Part shown: piece by piece, positions 1-8,710 of the stretch
Layout: each line of letters starts with the position of its first letter
Position numbering within the stretch: the stretch's first letter is position 1
Assembly (NCBI GenBank): GCA_040508515.1
Contig: JBEVMS010000306.1
Location: 1 to 19,103, forward strand
Length of the DNA: 19,103 bases
Origin: JBEVMS01 sp040508515
Lineage (GTDB): Bacteria > Pseudomonadota > Gammaproteobacteria > Xanthomonadales > Rhodanobacteraceae
Reading direction: 5' to 3'
Notes under the pieces: generated by a model
What the model was told of the DNA's origin: nothing
Seen by the model: only the letters and a program-made list of their open reading frames with translations
Database searches by the model: none
Program-made: the position numbers and the translations under genes

Positions 1-2132
1 TAACCCGGGGGCGCGCCTTTGAGCGTGGAGACGGTGTGCGCCTCCTGGAACTCGCTCATGTTGATGGTGATGATGTTGTGCTCGCCGCCGTACAGCGCCT
101 CGGCAAGAGCCAGCGCGGTTTCGGTCTTGCCCACGCCGGAGGTGCCGGCCAGGAGGAACACGCCGATCGGCTTGTTGGGGTTGTCCAGTCCTGCGCGTGA
201 GGTCTGCACGCGGCGCGCGATCATCGCCATCGCGTGGTCCTGCCCGATCACCCGCTGGCCCATCAAGCTGGCAAGGTTCATCACGTTTTCCAGTTCGCTG
301 CGAACCATGCGGCCGACCGGAATGCCGGTCCAGTCAGCGACCACCGAAGCCACGGCCTGGTAGTCCACACTGGGTAGGATCAGCGGCGACTCGCCTTGGC
401 GTTCGGCGAGCCGGGCTTGCAGAGTCTTCAGTTCGACCAGGGCGACGGCACGCGCCGCATCGTCGAGCGCCGGCACGAGCGCTGACGCTTCGGTAACGCT
501 CGGAGCAACAGCCGCTTCCATTTCAACGGCTCGTTCATCAGCCGCCTGCTCCAACATGCTGCCGGTTCCCTCCACTGGCGCCACATCGCCGCGCAAGCGC
601 GCGCGTAAGGCCAGAATTTGTTCGACCAGATCTTTCTCGGCAGCCCAAGCGGCGTCGAGTTGTTCAAGTCGCACGCGCTGCACGGCGAGCTTGCCGCTGG
701 CTGCCGCTTCGCGCTTGACCACTTCCACGCCCACGGCTTTTTCGCGGGCGATAATCGCCAGCTCCGTCTCCAGCGCCTTGATGCGCTTGCGGGTGTCGTC
801 AACCTCGGCCGGCACCGCATGCTGGCTGATCGCCACACGCGCGCAGGCGGTGTCGAGCAGACTCACCGCCTTGTCGGGCAGTTGGCGCGCGGGGATATAG
901 CGGTGCGAGAGTTTGACCGCGGCCTCCAGCGCTTCGTCCAGAATCTGCACGCGGTGATGCCGCTCCATCACGCTGGTCACGCCGCGCATCATCAAGATGC
1001 CCTTTTCTTCCGAGGGCTCATCGACCTGCACGGTCTGGAAGCGACGCGTCAACGCGGGATCTTTCTCGATATGTTTCTTGTACTCGGCCCAGGTGGTGGC
1101 ACCGATGGTGCGCAGGTTGCCGCGCGCCAAGGCGGGCTTGAGCAGATTGGCCGCATCGCCGGTGCCGGCCGCGCCGCCAGCGCCGACCAGAGTGTGCGCT
1201 TCGTCGATAAACAGAATCACCGGCTTGGGGCTTGCCTGCACTTCATCGATCACCTGGCGCAAGCGGTTCTCGAACTCGCCTTTCATGCTGGCACCGGCTT
1301 GCAGCAGGCCGACGTCCAGCGTGCGCAGTTGCACATCTTTGAGCGTAGGCGGCACGTCGCCCTGCGCGATACGCAAGGCGAAACCCTCGACCACGGCGGT
1401 CTTGCCCACACCGGCCTCGCCGACCAGCATCGGGTTGTTCTGACGGCGGCGCATCAAGATATCCACCACCTGACGAATCTCCTCGTCGCGACCCACGATG
1501 GGATCAAGCTTGCCGCTGCGCGCCTGCTCGGTGAGGTCGACAGTGAACTGCTGCAACGCCTGCTGCTTGCCCATCTGCGCAGGCGCCATCGCGCTGCTGG
1601 CCTCGCCGGGAGCCGCGCCGCCTACCTGGAAGCCGTCGGTGGCGGCTTGGCGATCCTCGGGCGAACCGGCCACGATCTCAACGAAACCATCGGCCAGGGC
1701 TTCGGGCTTGACCTTGGTAAATTCGGTGGACACCGCATGCAGCGCACTGCGCAAATGGCGCGTTCGCAGCAGGCCCACCATCAAGTAGCCGGTGCGCACC
1801 TGCGCCTCGCCGTACATCAAGGTGGCGAAAACCCAGCCGCGTTCGACGGCTTCTTCGATGTCGCTGGATAGATCGGAAATCGACGTCGAGCCACGCGGCA
1901 GCTGTTCCAGCGCCTGCGTGAGATCGCGTGCGAGCTTGCTCGGGTCCAGCGCGAAATGCTTGATGATTCGATGCAGGTCCGAGTCCTGCAACTGCAACAG
2001 CTGGTGCATCCAATGCACCAACTCCACGTTGGGATTGCCACGCAGCTTGCAAAACACCGTGGCGCTTTCAATGCCCCGATAAGCGATGGCGTTGAGCTTG
2101 CCGAACAAGGCGCCGCGACTGATCTCGGCCAT
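1..2132 (-). CDS. tssH: T6SS sheath-recycling AAA+ ATPase TssH/ClpV (3' end cut by window)
   Basis: ClpV is a hexameric cytoplasmic Clp/Hsp100 ATPase that disassembles contracted TssB/TssC sheaths so that they can be reused. About 710 residues are visible of a protein usually near 850-900. The order is an N-terminal Clp-N type domain (about 1-165), AAA1 with Walker A GEAGVGKT (238-245) and Walker B LFIDEAHTL (about 307-315), a charged Glu/Lys/Arg-rich middle region (about 410-560), and AAA2 with Walker A GTSGVGKT (663-670). The visible end has just entered the conserved LKGAPPGY stretch. The start (MAEISRGALFGKL) has an AGGA-type ribosome site about 9 nt upstream. It is the last visible gene of the minus-strand T6SS operon, 5 bp after the decayed ORF behind tssG. 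Presence of TagJ in the same operon fits a ClpV-dependent T6SS. Identification is very secure. Confidence 0.97.
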   Translation of the reverse strand, partial: MAEISRGALFGKLNAIAYRGIESATVFCKLRGNPNVELVHWMHQLLQLQDSDLHRIIKHFALDPSKLARDLTQALEQLPRGSTSISDLSSDIEEAVERGWVFATLMYGEAQVRTGYLMVGLLRTRHLRSALHAVSTEFTKVKPEALADGFVEIVAGSPEDRQAATDGFQVGGAAPGEASSAMAPAQMGKQQALQQFTVDLTEQARSGKLDPIVGRDEEIRQVVDILMRRRQNNPMLVGEAGVGKTAVVEGFALRIAQGDVPPTLKDVQLRTLDVGLLQAGASMKGEFENRLRQVIDEVQASPKPVILFIDEAHTLVGAGGAAGTGDAANLLKPALARGNLRTIGATTWAEYKKHIEKDPALTRRFQTVQVDEPSEEKGILMMRGVTSVMERHHRVQILDEALEAAVKLSHRYIPARQLPDKAVSLLDTACARVAISQHAVPAEVDDTRKRIKALETELAIIAREKAVGVEVVKREAAASGKLAVQRVRLEQLDAAWAAEKDLVEQILALRARLRGDVAPVEGTGSMLEQAADERAVEMEAAVAPSVTEASALVPALDDAARAVALVELKTLQARLAERQGESPLILPSVDYQAVASVVADWTGIPVGRMVRSELENVMNLASLMGQRVIGQDHAMAMIARRVQTSRAGLDNPNKPIGVFLLAGTSGVGKTETALALAEALYGGEHNIITINMSEFQEAHTVSTLKGAPPG

Positions 2133-2137
2133 GCGTT

Positions 2138-2352
2138 CTATTCCTGTGGTGGCTGGGCGGCGGCGCTTAGGCGCAAGCCGTGGGCGTGAATGACGAGTCG
2201 GCGCAAAAGATCCAGCCATGCCAACCAGTCCAGCGATTCAAGCGATCACCGCCGCGCGCGACACGGTTTGCGGCGCGCCGGCATAGGCCAGTCGACGCAA
2301 TACCTGGCTTGAATAAATGCGTCAGCACGTGGCACACCTCATCGCGACTCAT
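2138..2352 (-). pseudogene. Decayed or frameshifted small ORF between tssG and clpV
   Basis: No intact gene fills this gap, but three protein-like segments in three frames join end to end. The first starts at 2352 (MSRDEVCHVLTHLF), overlapping the tssG stop by 14 bp. The second, one base over, reads QVLRRLAYAGAPQTVSRAAV and ends at a TGA. The third, one further base over, reads ESLDWLAWLDLLRRLVIHAH and continues to GLRLSAAAQPPQE with a TAG 5 bp before the clpV start. The stretch is 215 bp, that is 71 codons plus 2 bases, exactly what two single-base insertions in a roughly 70-residue gene would give. The clpV ribosome site lies inside its end, as expected for a former operon member. I do not recognise the family. 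It could be real decay, two sequencing errors or chance. A 73-residue uninterrupted frame also covers the region, but its second half is Arg/Trp/Cys-rich and looks like noise. Confidence 0.45.
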
Positions 2353-3337
2353 GACCGGCTCCTGGATCCAGCACAACTTGATCGGCATCGGTGTTTTTGC
2401 GGTAGTTGCCCATCCAGGTGGACAGACCCATGCGACCGGCCTGACCCAGGCGGATGCGCGGAACCTCTTCTTTCTTCAAAACCATTTGGACGTCCCAATG
2501 CATCTCGTCGCCAAGGTAAGTCTTGACCGCGGCATTGAGTTGTTCGAGCGCCTCGCCGCCTGGCAAAAAACGATTGAACTGAGCCTGATCCAACGGCCCC
2601 AGGCGCAGACGAAAGCGCTGTTGCGCACCACGCACGTATTCCCCCATCACCGCCGTGCGACCCATGCCGGCCATACCGCCGCCCAGGCGCAGGTGGGCGT
2701 CTTCAGGCAAACGCATCCACTCCGCCACGAACTCGATCACGCTTACCGGCACGCCAAAGAAATGCTTGATGAAACTCTGCAAGCCCTCGGCATTGCGCGC
2801 TTGCGGCACCAGCCGTCCGGCGAAAAAAAGTTTGTAGCGATCGGGCAAAGCGTCGCGCCCGTCCAGATGCGGCGTAGCCATGCCCAGCAGCGCGCCCAGG
2901 TAGACGCGAAAGCGATCTTCGTCCGGGCGATCCAGGTGCACGGTCGGCTGCGCATCGGCCCAGGCGCGGTAGAACAGGCTGAGCATGCGGTGATGAAAGA
3001 TGTCCGCAAAGGCCAACAACGTCGGATCGTTGCCGTTGTGCTTGCGGTCGATCGCATACTCGGTCAGATGCAGCGGCAGCGGCGCGTTCGGGCCGAACAA
3101 GCCCAGGAACAACCCTTGCAAGCGCGCCGGTTGATCGGCGGTCGCGGGCTCGAAGCGATCGATTTCGCGCGGTGCGAATTCCAGTGTCGCGGTATGGCCA
3201 AGGCGTAGCGGGTCTTGTTCCGGCTTGGCCGAATGGCCCAGCCGTGGATGATCGGGAAAGGCGCACTCAATCCGTCGCAGCGCCTCGAAAAAGGTGAACT
3301 TCTGCGGCCGTTCGCGCAATGCCTGGTAGAGAGTCAT
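2339..3337 (-). CDS. tssG: T6SS baseplate protein TssG
   Basis: TssG is a wedge protein of the T6SS baseplate that works with TssE, TssF and TssK to dock the tail on the membrane complex. The product is 332 residues, normal for the family. It begins MTLYQALRERPQKFTFFEALRRIE, followed by the usual early LRLGHTATLEFAP stretch, and has GLFGPNAPLPLHLTEYA in the first half and LFYRAWADAQP near the middle, both typical of TssG. The start at 3337 overlaps the tssF stop in an ATGA junction, indicating translational coupling. An open frame continues upstream to 3508, but that part lies inside tssF and is Arg/Ala-rich, so I reject it. The gene sits in the usual E-F-G baseplate block. Confidence 0.95.
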   Translation of the reverse strand: MTLYQALRERPQKFTFFEALRRIECAFPDHPRLGHSAKPEQDPLRLGHTATLEFAPREIDRFEPATADQPARLQGLFLGLFGPNAPLPLHLTEYAIDRKHNGNDPTLLAFADIFHHRMLSLFYRAWADAQPTVHLDRPDEDRFRVYLGALLGMATPHLDGRDALPDRYKLFFAGRLVPQARNAEGLQSFIKHFFGVPVSVIEFVAEWMRLPEDAHLRLGGGMAGMGRTAVMGEYVRGAQQRFRLRLGPLDQAQFNRFLPGGEALEQLNAAVKTYLGDEMHWDVQMVLKKEEVPRIRLGQAGRMGLSTWMGNYRKNTDADQVVLDPGAGHESR

Positions 3338-5220
3338 AGGATGGCCCGCTTGCCGATCCGCGCCGGCCACCGCGCCACTTCGTTGCGCTCGAGCGTGCGC
3401 AGCGCCGTTTCGGTGAAGGAGTTCAGCGAAACATAGCGCGCGAAAAAGTGCTGCATCACCGCGCCGAGCAAAAAGGCACCGGTGCCTTCGAACGCCGCAT
3501 CGTCGCACGTCAAGGTGATCTGCAATCCACGGCCGTAGGTGATCGGACCGCTCACCGGCAGTCGCCGCACCACCGAGGTGGAGGACACCGTCTTGATGCC
3601 CTCGATCTGGCGCCGCGCCGCGGTGTCGAACGGATCGCAGTACAGGGTGAGCATTTCGCGCAACGCCGCCGCGCCCTGCTCGTCGTTGTCGCCCAGCAAA
3701 GACAGGTAATTGAGCTGTAGATGGCTAAGCAATCGCCAGGTCGTGTCGCCACCGGCGCTGGCCGCACGCGGCCTGGTCGGGCCGGCGACGCAGCGGATCG
3801 CCTGCACCGGCGCATCGCTGTCCAGGGTGAAATCGGTATGCGACTTACCAACCGGCATTTGCAGCGGCAGATCGCGGTTAGTGCACAGCAGTTGCATACC
3901 AAGTTGGCGCAAGCGGGTGGCGTAAGGCGCGTCGTTGCCATCGACCAGCGCGATGAAAACTTCACCGCCCACATAACTGGAACGCGCACCCCGTTCCTGC
4001 TGCCGCGACGACATCAGACGCGGCTCGCGTCGCAGCGTATAGAAGGCCGATTGATGGCTGTGCCAACTGCGCTGATCGCTGCTGTAGAACGGCAGGAAAC
4101 TCTGCTCAGGCTCTTGGCGGTCGCCGAAACCCTCCACCCGCTCCACGCTATGCACCTCAAAATCCATCGGCCGGGTGCGATCGCTCAGCACGTGGTACTC
4201 GGGGGTGCCCTGGTCCAGGTGAATGCGATCGGCGCGGCGCGCAAACAAATTGATCGCCGGCGTGCAGTACAAGCGAAAATTGCTGGCATCCACCGCGTTG
4301 TGCAGTCGCTCCACGCTGCGGTCGAAGCACACCACGATCTCGAAATTGCCGCCCTGCGCGCGCGCCAGCAGCTTGCGCAATCCGGTGAACTGGGCGAACA
4401 GAAAACGCTCCGGGCAGGCGAAATATTCCTGCAGCAGACGGTAGCCGCTGAACGAGCGATCGCTATAGGGAAGCAGCGCTTCGTCTTCGGAAAAACCCTG
4501 CTCGTGGATGTGGCTGGCGTCGAAGTATTCGCTGATGATGCCGCCATCTTTGCCGGTGCCGCGCAGCAGAAAACCACTGGCGTTGCCCAGCAACTGTTCG
4601 TACAGCAACTTCGGCAACTCATCGGCACCGGCGACGAATATCGGCAACTCGTCCAACGCCAACGTGTTCACCTGCACACCCGCGTTGCAGCCAAACTTCA
4701 GGCGTAGCGCCGCGCGCACGGTTGGGCCTGGCGGCAGCGCGACGCCGGCTGCGGCAATCGCCGCGGGGGTTTCGAGGTATTTCGCCTCATTGAGCGCAAG
4801 CGGCCACAGCGTGACCGCATGCGCCGTGCGGTATTCGCAGGCGGTGCGGTCGCCAAAACCGAGCAGACTGCGCAGCGCGGTATGTCGCGCCACGGCATAT
4901 CCGGTCAGTGGAATGTCTTCGGACGGATCCGGTTGCAGTTGCACCACCGCCATCGAAGGCAATGGCGCCAGGTAATGCGGATAAACCATCTCCAGCAGAT
5001 GCTGGGTGAACACGGAAAACTGCGCGTCCAGTTTCAATTGCACACGCGCGGCCAGAAAGGCGAAACCTTCGAGCAGCCGTTCCACATACGGATCGGCGCA
5101 CTCGAAGCCTTCCATACCCAGGCGGCCGGCGATCTTCGGATAGGCGCGCGCGAACTCCGCGCCCATTTCGCGCACATGCTGCAATTCGCGGTTGTAGTAA
5201 CGCAGCAGGCGCGGGTCCAT
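3334..5220 (-). CDS. tssF: T6SS baseplate protein TssF
   Basis: TssF is the large wedge subunit of the T6SS baseplate, two copies usually pairing with one TssG. The product is 628 residues, in the normal range. The start MDPRLLRYYNRELQHVREMG and the following EFARAYPKIAGRLGM and DPYVERLLEGFAFLAARVQ blocks are the family's most conserved stretch. LLEMVYPHYLAPLPSMAVVQ follows near residue 95. The start at 5220 is 3 bp after the tssE stop, and the end overlaps the tssG start by 3 bp, so E, F and G are probably translated as a coupled block. No frameshift or missing segment is seen. Confidence 0.96.
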   Translation of the reverse strand: MDPRLLRYYNRELQHVREMGAEFARAYPKIAGRLGMEGFECADPYVERLLEGFAFLAARVQLKLDAQFSVFTQHLLEMVYPHYLAPLPSMAVVQLQPDPSEDIPLTGYAVARHTALRSLLGFGDRTACEYRTAHAVTLWPLALNEAKYLETPAAIAAAGVALPPGPTVRAALRLKFGCNAGVQVNTLALDELPIFVAGADELPKLLYEQLLGNASGFLLRGTGKDGGIISEYFDASHIHEQGFSEDEALLPYSDRSFSGYRLLQEYFACPERFLFAQFTGLRKLLARAQGGNFEIVVCFDRSVERLHNAVDASNFRLYCTPAINLFARRADRIHLDQGTPEYHVLSDRTRPMDFEVHSVERVEGFGDRQEPEQSFLPFYSSDQRSWHSHQSAFYTLRREPRLMSSRQQERGARSSYVGGEVFIALVDGNDAPYATRLRQLGMQLLCTNRDLPLQMPVGKSHTDFTLDSDAPVQAIRCVAGPTRPRAASAGGDTTWRLLSHLQLNYLSLLGDNDEQGAAALREMLTLYCDPFDTAARRQIEGIKTVSSTSVVRRLPVSGPITYGRGLQITLTCDDAAFEGTGAFLLGAVMQHFFARYVSLNSFTETALRTLERNEVARWPARIGKRAIL

Positions 5221-5223
5221 GCT

Positions 5224-5727
5224 TCAGCCGTAACGCTGCGCGACGTCGAAGCGACCGGTTTCCAGGTCCACTTCGGTCTTCAGATAGAGGTTCAGCGGCA
5301 GCGGCTGCGCCCACATCTGCGATTCGATATGAAAGCTCAGCGACTTGCGATCCATGCGCTCCTGATCGGTACTGACAGTGACCTGCAAGGTGCTGGCGCT
5401 CAGGCGCGGCTCGAAATACACGATCGCCGCGCGGATACGGCTTTCCAGCACGCTGGCGTCGATGCTCGACAGCGCCGCGCCGGTGAGGTCGGGAATGCCG
5501 TAGTTGAGTACCGAATTGTCCACGTGCGGGGAGTCGGTCAGTTGCTCGCTGGACCAGGTGCGCGTGCAGTTGAGCAGCCAGGCGATATCGCGGGTGACGA
5601 ACTCGCGCAACTGGCTGGCGTTGATCACGCGCTGTTCGCGGCTTTCCTCCCGCCGCTCCGGCGAGTGGTCGGTCAAGCGATCCAGCAGCGAGGGCTGCAG
5701 GCGTTCCTGGGTAGTCAACTCAGCCAT
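5224..5727 (-). CDS. tssE: T6SS baseplate protein TssE (gp25-like)
   Basis: TssE is the gp25/gpW-like baseplate subunit that links the wedge to the first sheath ring. The product is 167 residues, typical in length. After the start MAELTTQERLQPSLLDRL it has SREQRVINASQLREFVTRDI, an SVLNYGIPDLTG motif in the middle and IVYFEPRLSASTLQV later; these blocks are characteristic of the gp25-like domain. I chose the start at 5727 because the family begins with such a 'LQPSLLDRL' segment, and because an upstream extension would lie within tagJ. This start overlaps the tagJ stop by 8 bp (ATGGCTGA), consistent with coupling. The stop is 3 bp before tssF. Confidence 0.95.
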   Translation of the reverse strand: MAELTTQERLQPSLLDRLTDHSPERREESREQRVINASQLREFVTRDIAWLLNCTRTWSSEQLTDSPHVDNSVLNYGIPDLTGAALSSIDASVLESRIRAAIVYFEPRLSASTLQVTVSTDQERMDRKSLSFHIESQMWAQPLPLNLYLKTEVDLETGRFDVAQRYG

Positions 5728-6547
5728 TGCGCTCGGCCGTATCGAAGCTGATGCAGCGAATATCCAGCAGCGGGTAGTCGCCCGCATCGGTGCTCAGCAT
5801 GCGTTGGCCGCGACCGATGAAACAATCCTGGCCCAGTTCGTGCCAGTCGGTGCGAGATGCCAACACCAGCGCACTGTCCGCATCGCCTTCACTGCCCGGA
5901 TAACGGCACGGCACCAAGCCAAGCGCCCGGCCACCATCGCGCCAGGTGAGCTGCACTTGCGTCCACACTTTATCGCGCAAGTCGAACAGCGCCTCGAAGC
6001 GCAACTCACGCAATTGCGCAAACGGCACCCAGGCATAGCCGCCGGCGAGCATCACTTCCAGGCACGGGCCAAAGCGCGGATCGGCGTCAGCGATCCATTC
6101 GAAGGGCGTGCCATCGATCAGCCCGCTGATCGGCGCCGCCTGCTCGAAGGCCTGCTCGCGCAACGCCAAAGCCTGCGTCAGCTGATCATCCTGCAAACAA
6201 CGCAGCGATTGCAGCAACAAGGCCTGCCAGCGCGAAGGCTCGCCGATCATCGTCGGCCAACCTTGCCCGGACATCACCGCCGCGCGCTGACGCTCGCCGC
6301 GCAATGCCAACTGGTAGTTGCTGGCCAGCAGCGCATGGGAAGCGTCCAACTCCGCGGCCACCTGCAACTGGTTGCCGGCACGCTCCCACTGGCCAAGCAA
6401 CGCCAGCAGTTGGAACAAGAACAACCGTTGCGCGGCATCGGCCGGGTTGCCGCGCACGTGTGCGGTCAACGCGTCCAATGCCTCGCGCGGACGCCCTTCT
6501 CGCAGCAAGGTCGCGGCTAACGATTCAATCGGGGGAAGGGTCACCAT
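5720..6547 (-). CDS. tagJ: T6SS accessory protein TagJ (ImpE family)
   Basis: TagJ (HsiE1 in Pseudomonas aeruginosa) binds the N-terminal part of TssB and is thought to assist ClpV-dependent sheath turnover. The product is 275 residues, the usual family length. The N-terminal half is made of TPR-like helices (EALDALTAHVRGNPADAAQR, then WERAGNQLQVAAELDASHA). The C-terminal half is the ImpE-type domain, with DADPRFGPCLEVMLAGGYAW around residues 154-173, the adjoining WVPFAQLRELRFE, and VPCRYPGS near 211-218. It starts 40 bp after the hcp stop and overlaps tssE by 8 bp. The position between hcp and tssE fits a T6SS class in which tagJ travels with the sheath and baseplate genes. Confidence 0.9.
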   Translation of the reverse strand: MVTLPPIESLAATLLREGRPREALDALTAHVRGNPADAAQRLFLFQLLALLGQWERAGNQLQVAAELDASHALLASNYQLALRGERQRAAVMSGQGWPTMIGEPSRWQALLLQSLRCLQDDQLTQALALREQAFEQAAPISGLIDGTPFEWIADADPRFGPCLEVMLAGGYAWVPFAQLRELRFEALFDLRDKVWTQVQLTWRDGGRALGLVPCRYPGSEGDADSALVLASRTDWHELGQDCFIGRGQRMLSTDAGDYPLLDIRCISFDTAERNG

Positions 6548-6587
6548 GTGCGGCTCCAGATTTACGCTGCGGCAAACGCCGAGGGGC

Positions 6588-7091
6588 TTAGGACTTCAAC
6601 ACCTGCTGCATGTCGAAGGTGAAGTCCTTGGTGCCGCCTTGTGCCTTGCCGGTGTCGTCCTGCGGCTGGAACGAGTACTTGAACTTGCCAAAATGCAGGG
6701 TGATGTTTTCGGTCAGGCGCTCGTCGCCGCCGGTGCCGCCGGTGGACACCGAAGTGACCATCACGCCCTCGCTCAACTCAATCGTGACGAAGTCGGTCTG
6801 CTCGCCGGTGGCGTTGGTCACATACAGCCAGGCCTCCGAAACGCGCGCGCCGGTGCAGCAGGCGTTGAGCAGCGCGTTGGAGCAGGTGTCGACGTACTTG
6901 GTGATCGAGATGTCTTGAATATTCGCCTTGCCGCCCGCGGCATAACCGGCGCCAGTGTGCAGGTTGCCGGTGTTGCTGGCGCCCCACGACCAGGCAATGA
7001 TCGGCACCTGGTTCTTATGCTTGGAGTGGTTTGACGCGCCCTGGATCTGCACCTGACCCGAGCCGAACTTGATGTGCATGTCGAACGCCAT
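6588..7091 (-). CDS. hcp: T6SS inner tube protein Hcp
   Basis: Hcp forms stacked hexameric rings that make the inner tube of the T6SS and is expelled with the spike. It can also carry or chaperone small effectors. The product is 167 residues, a normal plain Hcp with no C-terminal effector extension. It has the N-terminal MAFDMHIKF, the IIAWSWGASN block, ISITKYVDTCSNALL in the middle and a beta-rich C-terminal half with LHFGKFKYSFQPQD. The ribosome site is strong (AGGAGA, 5 nt from the start), in line with the high output Hcp needs. The gene is separated from tssC by 117 bp containing a perfect hairpin, so its expression may be set apart from tssBC. Confidence 0.96.
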   Translation of the reverse strand: MAFDMHIKFGSGQVQIQGASNHSKHKNQVPIIAWSWGASNTGNLHTGAGYAAGGKANIQDISITKYVDTCSNALLNACCTGARVSEAWLYVTNATGEQTDFVTIELSEGVMVTSVSTGGTGGDERLTENITLHFGKFKYSFQPQDDTGKAQGGTKDFTFDMQQVLKS

Positions 7092-7179
7092 GGGAATCTC
7101 CTGGCAGTGATCTAACGGAAAGTGACGATCGGCCGACGCCTGCGCGGCGACCGAGCGGGTTGAAGCGAATCGGTGTTTG

Positions 7180-7203
7180 CGCGGGCGACGTGCGACGCCC
7201 GCG
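7180..7203 (-). terminator. Perfect 8-bp stem hairpin between tssC and hcp
   Basis: CGCGGGCG (7180-7187) and CGCCCGCG (7196-7203) are perfect inverted repeats around an 8-nt loop, starting 5 nt after the tssC stop. The stem is wholly G/C, but no T-run follows on the minus strand, so it is not a classic intrinsic terminator. More likely roles are transcript 3' end protection, attenuation, or separation of tssBC from hcp expression. The inverted repeat is seen directly; the role is inferred. Confidence 0.45.
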
Positions 7204-7208
7204 TGCTA

Positions 7209-8702
7209 TCAGGCAGCCGAGGCCGTGGGCAGGCGCGATACCAGGCGCAATGACACGGTCAGCCCTTCCAACTGGTAGTGCGGCTTGAGGAAGAACTTAG
7301 AGGTGTAGTAGCCAGGATTGCCTTCCACATCCTCGACCACCACCTGCGCCGCGGCGAGCGGCTTGCGCGCCTTGGTTTCCTCGCTGGAATTGCTCGGATC
7401 GCCATCGACGTAGTTCATCACCCACTGGGTCAGCCAGTTCTGCATCTGCTCGCGACTGCTGAACGAACCGATCTTGTCGCGCACGATGCACTTGAGGTAA
7501 TGCGCGAAACGGCAGCAGGCGAACATGTAGGGGAGTCGTGCCGACAGCGCGGCATTGGCGGTGGCATCCGGATCGTCGTATTCCTCCGGCCGGGCCACTG
7601 ATTGCGCGCCGATGAAGGCGGCCATGTCGGAGTTTTTGCGATGGACCAGCGGCATCAGGCCCATCTTGTCCAGCTCGGCCGAGCGACGGTCGGTGATTGC
7701 GATCTCGGTCGGGCACTTCATATCCACGCCGCCGTCATCGGTTGGAAAGGTATGCGTGGGCAATCCTTCCACCGCGCCACCGGATTCCACACCACGGATG
7801 CGCGTACACCAGCCGTACTCCTTGAAGGACCGGTTGATGTTCACCGCCATCGCATAGGCAGCGTTTTGCCAGGTGTACTTGGACGAGTCGGCGTCGCTGG
7901 TGTCTTCTTCGAAATCGAACTCTTCCACCGGGTCGGTCTTGGCGCCGTAAGGCAGCCGAGCCAACGTGCGCGGCATGGTCAAGGCCAGATACTTGGCATC
8001 GTCCATCTCGCGCAGCGAGCGCCAGCCGGCGTAATCGGGGGTGGTGAATATCTTGCCCAGATCGCGCGGATTGGACAGCTCGTTCCAGTTGTCCATGCCC
8101 ATCAATTTGGCGTCGGCCGCCGCGATGAACGGGGCGTGCGACGCGGCGGCCACCTGCGCGATGCCGCGCAACAGCTCCACGTCCGGCGGCGTGTGGTCGA
8201 AGTAGTAGTCGCCGATCAGGCAGCCGTAGGGCTCGCCGCCGAGCTGGCCGTATTCCTCTTCGTAGATTTTCTTGAACACCGGACTCTGGTCCCAGGCGGT
8301 GCCCTTGTAGCGCTTGAGCGTCTTGCCCAGTTCCTTCTTGGAAATGTTCAACACGCGAATCTTCAGCAAGGTGTCCGATTCGGTGTTGGTCACCAGATGA
8401 TGCAAGCCGCGCCAGGCACCTTCCAGCTTCTGGAAATCGGCGTGGTGGATGATCAGATTGATCTGCTCGCTGAGCTTGCGATCGATCTCGGCGATATAGG
8501 CGTTGATGGTCTGGCTGACGTCGTCGGAGATGATCTCCGACTTATTCAAGACCTGCTCGGCCAGAGTACGCACGGCCGACTCCACTTCCTCTTTGGCACG
8601 CGCGCTCTTGGGCTTGAATTCCTTGTTGAGCAGCGCGGCGAAATCGTTGCCGTCGATGGTGTCGGCGCCAACGCCGGATTCGATCAGTTTTTCGGTAGCC
8701 AT
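7209..8702 (-). CDS. tssC: T6SS contractile sheath large subunit TssC (VipB-like)
   Basis: TssC pairs with TssB to build the cytoplasmic contractile sheath around the Hcp tube. The product is 497 residues, the usual size. It has the long helical N-terminal region expected of the family, then WRGLHHLVTNTESDTLLKIR, the SPVFKKIYEEEYGQLGGEPY block, IAAADAKLMGMDNW and, near the C-terminus, YYTSKFFLKPHYQLEGL. An in-frame GTG at 8714 would add four residues, but it overlaps the AAGGAG ribosome site. I prefer the ATG at 8702, which has that AAGGAG about 11 nt upstream. The gene follows tssB by 8 bp. No defects are seen. Confidence 0.97.
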   Translation of the reverse strand: MATEKLIESGVGADTIDGNDFAALLNKEFKPKSARAKEEVESAVRTLAEQVLNKSEIISDDVSQTINAYIAEIDRKLSEQINLIIHHADFQKLEGAWRGLHHLVTNTESDTLLKIRVLNISKKELGKTLKRYKGTAWDQSPVFKKIYEEEYGQLGGEPYGCLIGDYYFDHTPPDVELLRGIAQVAAASHAPFIAAADAKLMGMDNWNELSNPRDLGKIFTTPDYAGWRSLREMDDAKYLALTMPRTLARLPYGAKTDPVEEFDFEEDTSDADSSKYTWQNAAYAMAVNINRSFKEYGWCTRIRGVESGGAVEGLPTHTFPTDDGGVDMKCPTEIAITDRRSAELDKMGLMPLVHRKNSDMAAFIGAQSVARPEEYDDPDATANAALSARLPYMFACCRFAHYLKCIVRDKIGSFSSREQMQNWLTQWVMNYVDGDPSNSSEETKARKPLAAAQVVVEDVEGNPGYYTSKFFLKPHYQLEGLTVSLRLVSRLPTASAA

Positions 8703-8710
8703 GCCTGCGT

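Noticed and set aside
618..1871. Long plus-strand open frame (417 codons) antisense to clpV
   Set aside because: It is a high-GC shadow of the clpV coding frame; the minus-strand protein is an unmistakable ClpV and the antisense product resembles no family I recognise.
2167..2388. 73-codon uninterrupted minus-strand frame between tssG and clpV as an intact gene
   Set aside because: Only its start segment is protein-like; the remainder is Arg/Trp/Cys-rich, while better segments lie in the other two frames, so I describe the region as a frameshifted remnant.
3335..3508. N-terminal extension of tssG to 3508
   Set aside because: It lies within tssF, is Arg-rich, and TssG proteins start at the MTLYQALRERPQ segment; the ATGA overlap with tssF supports 3337.
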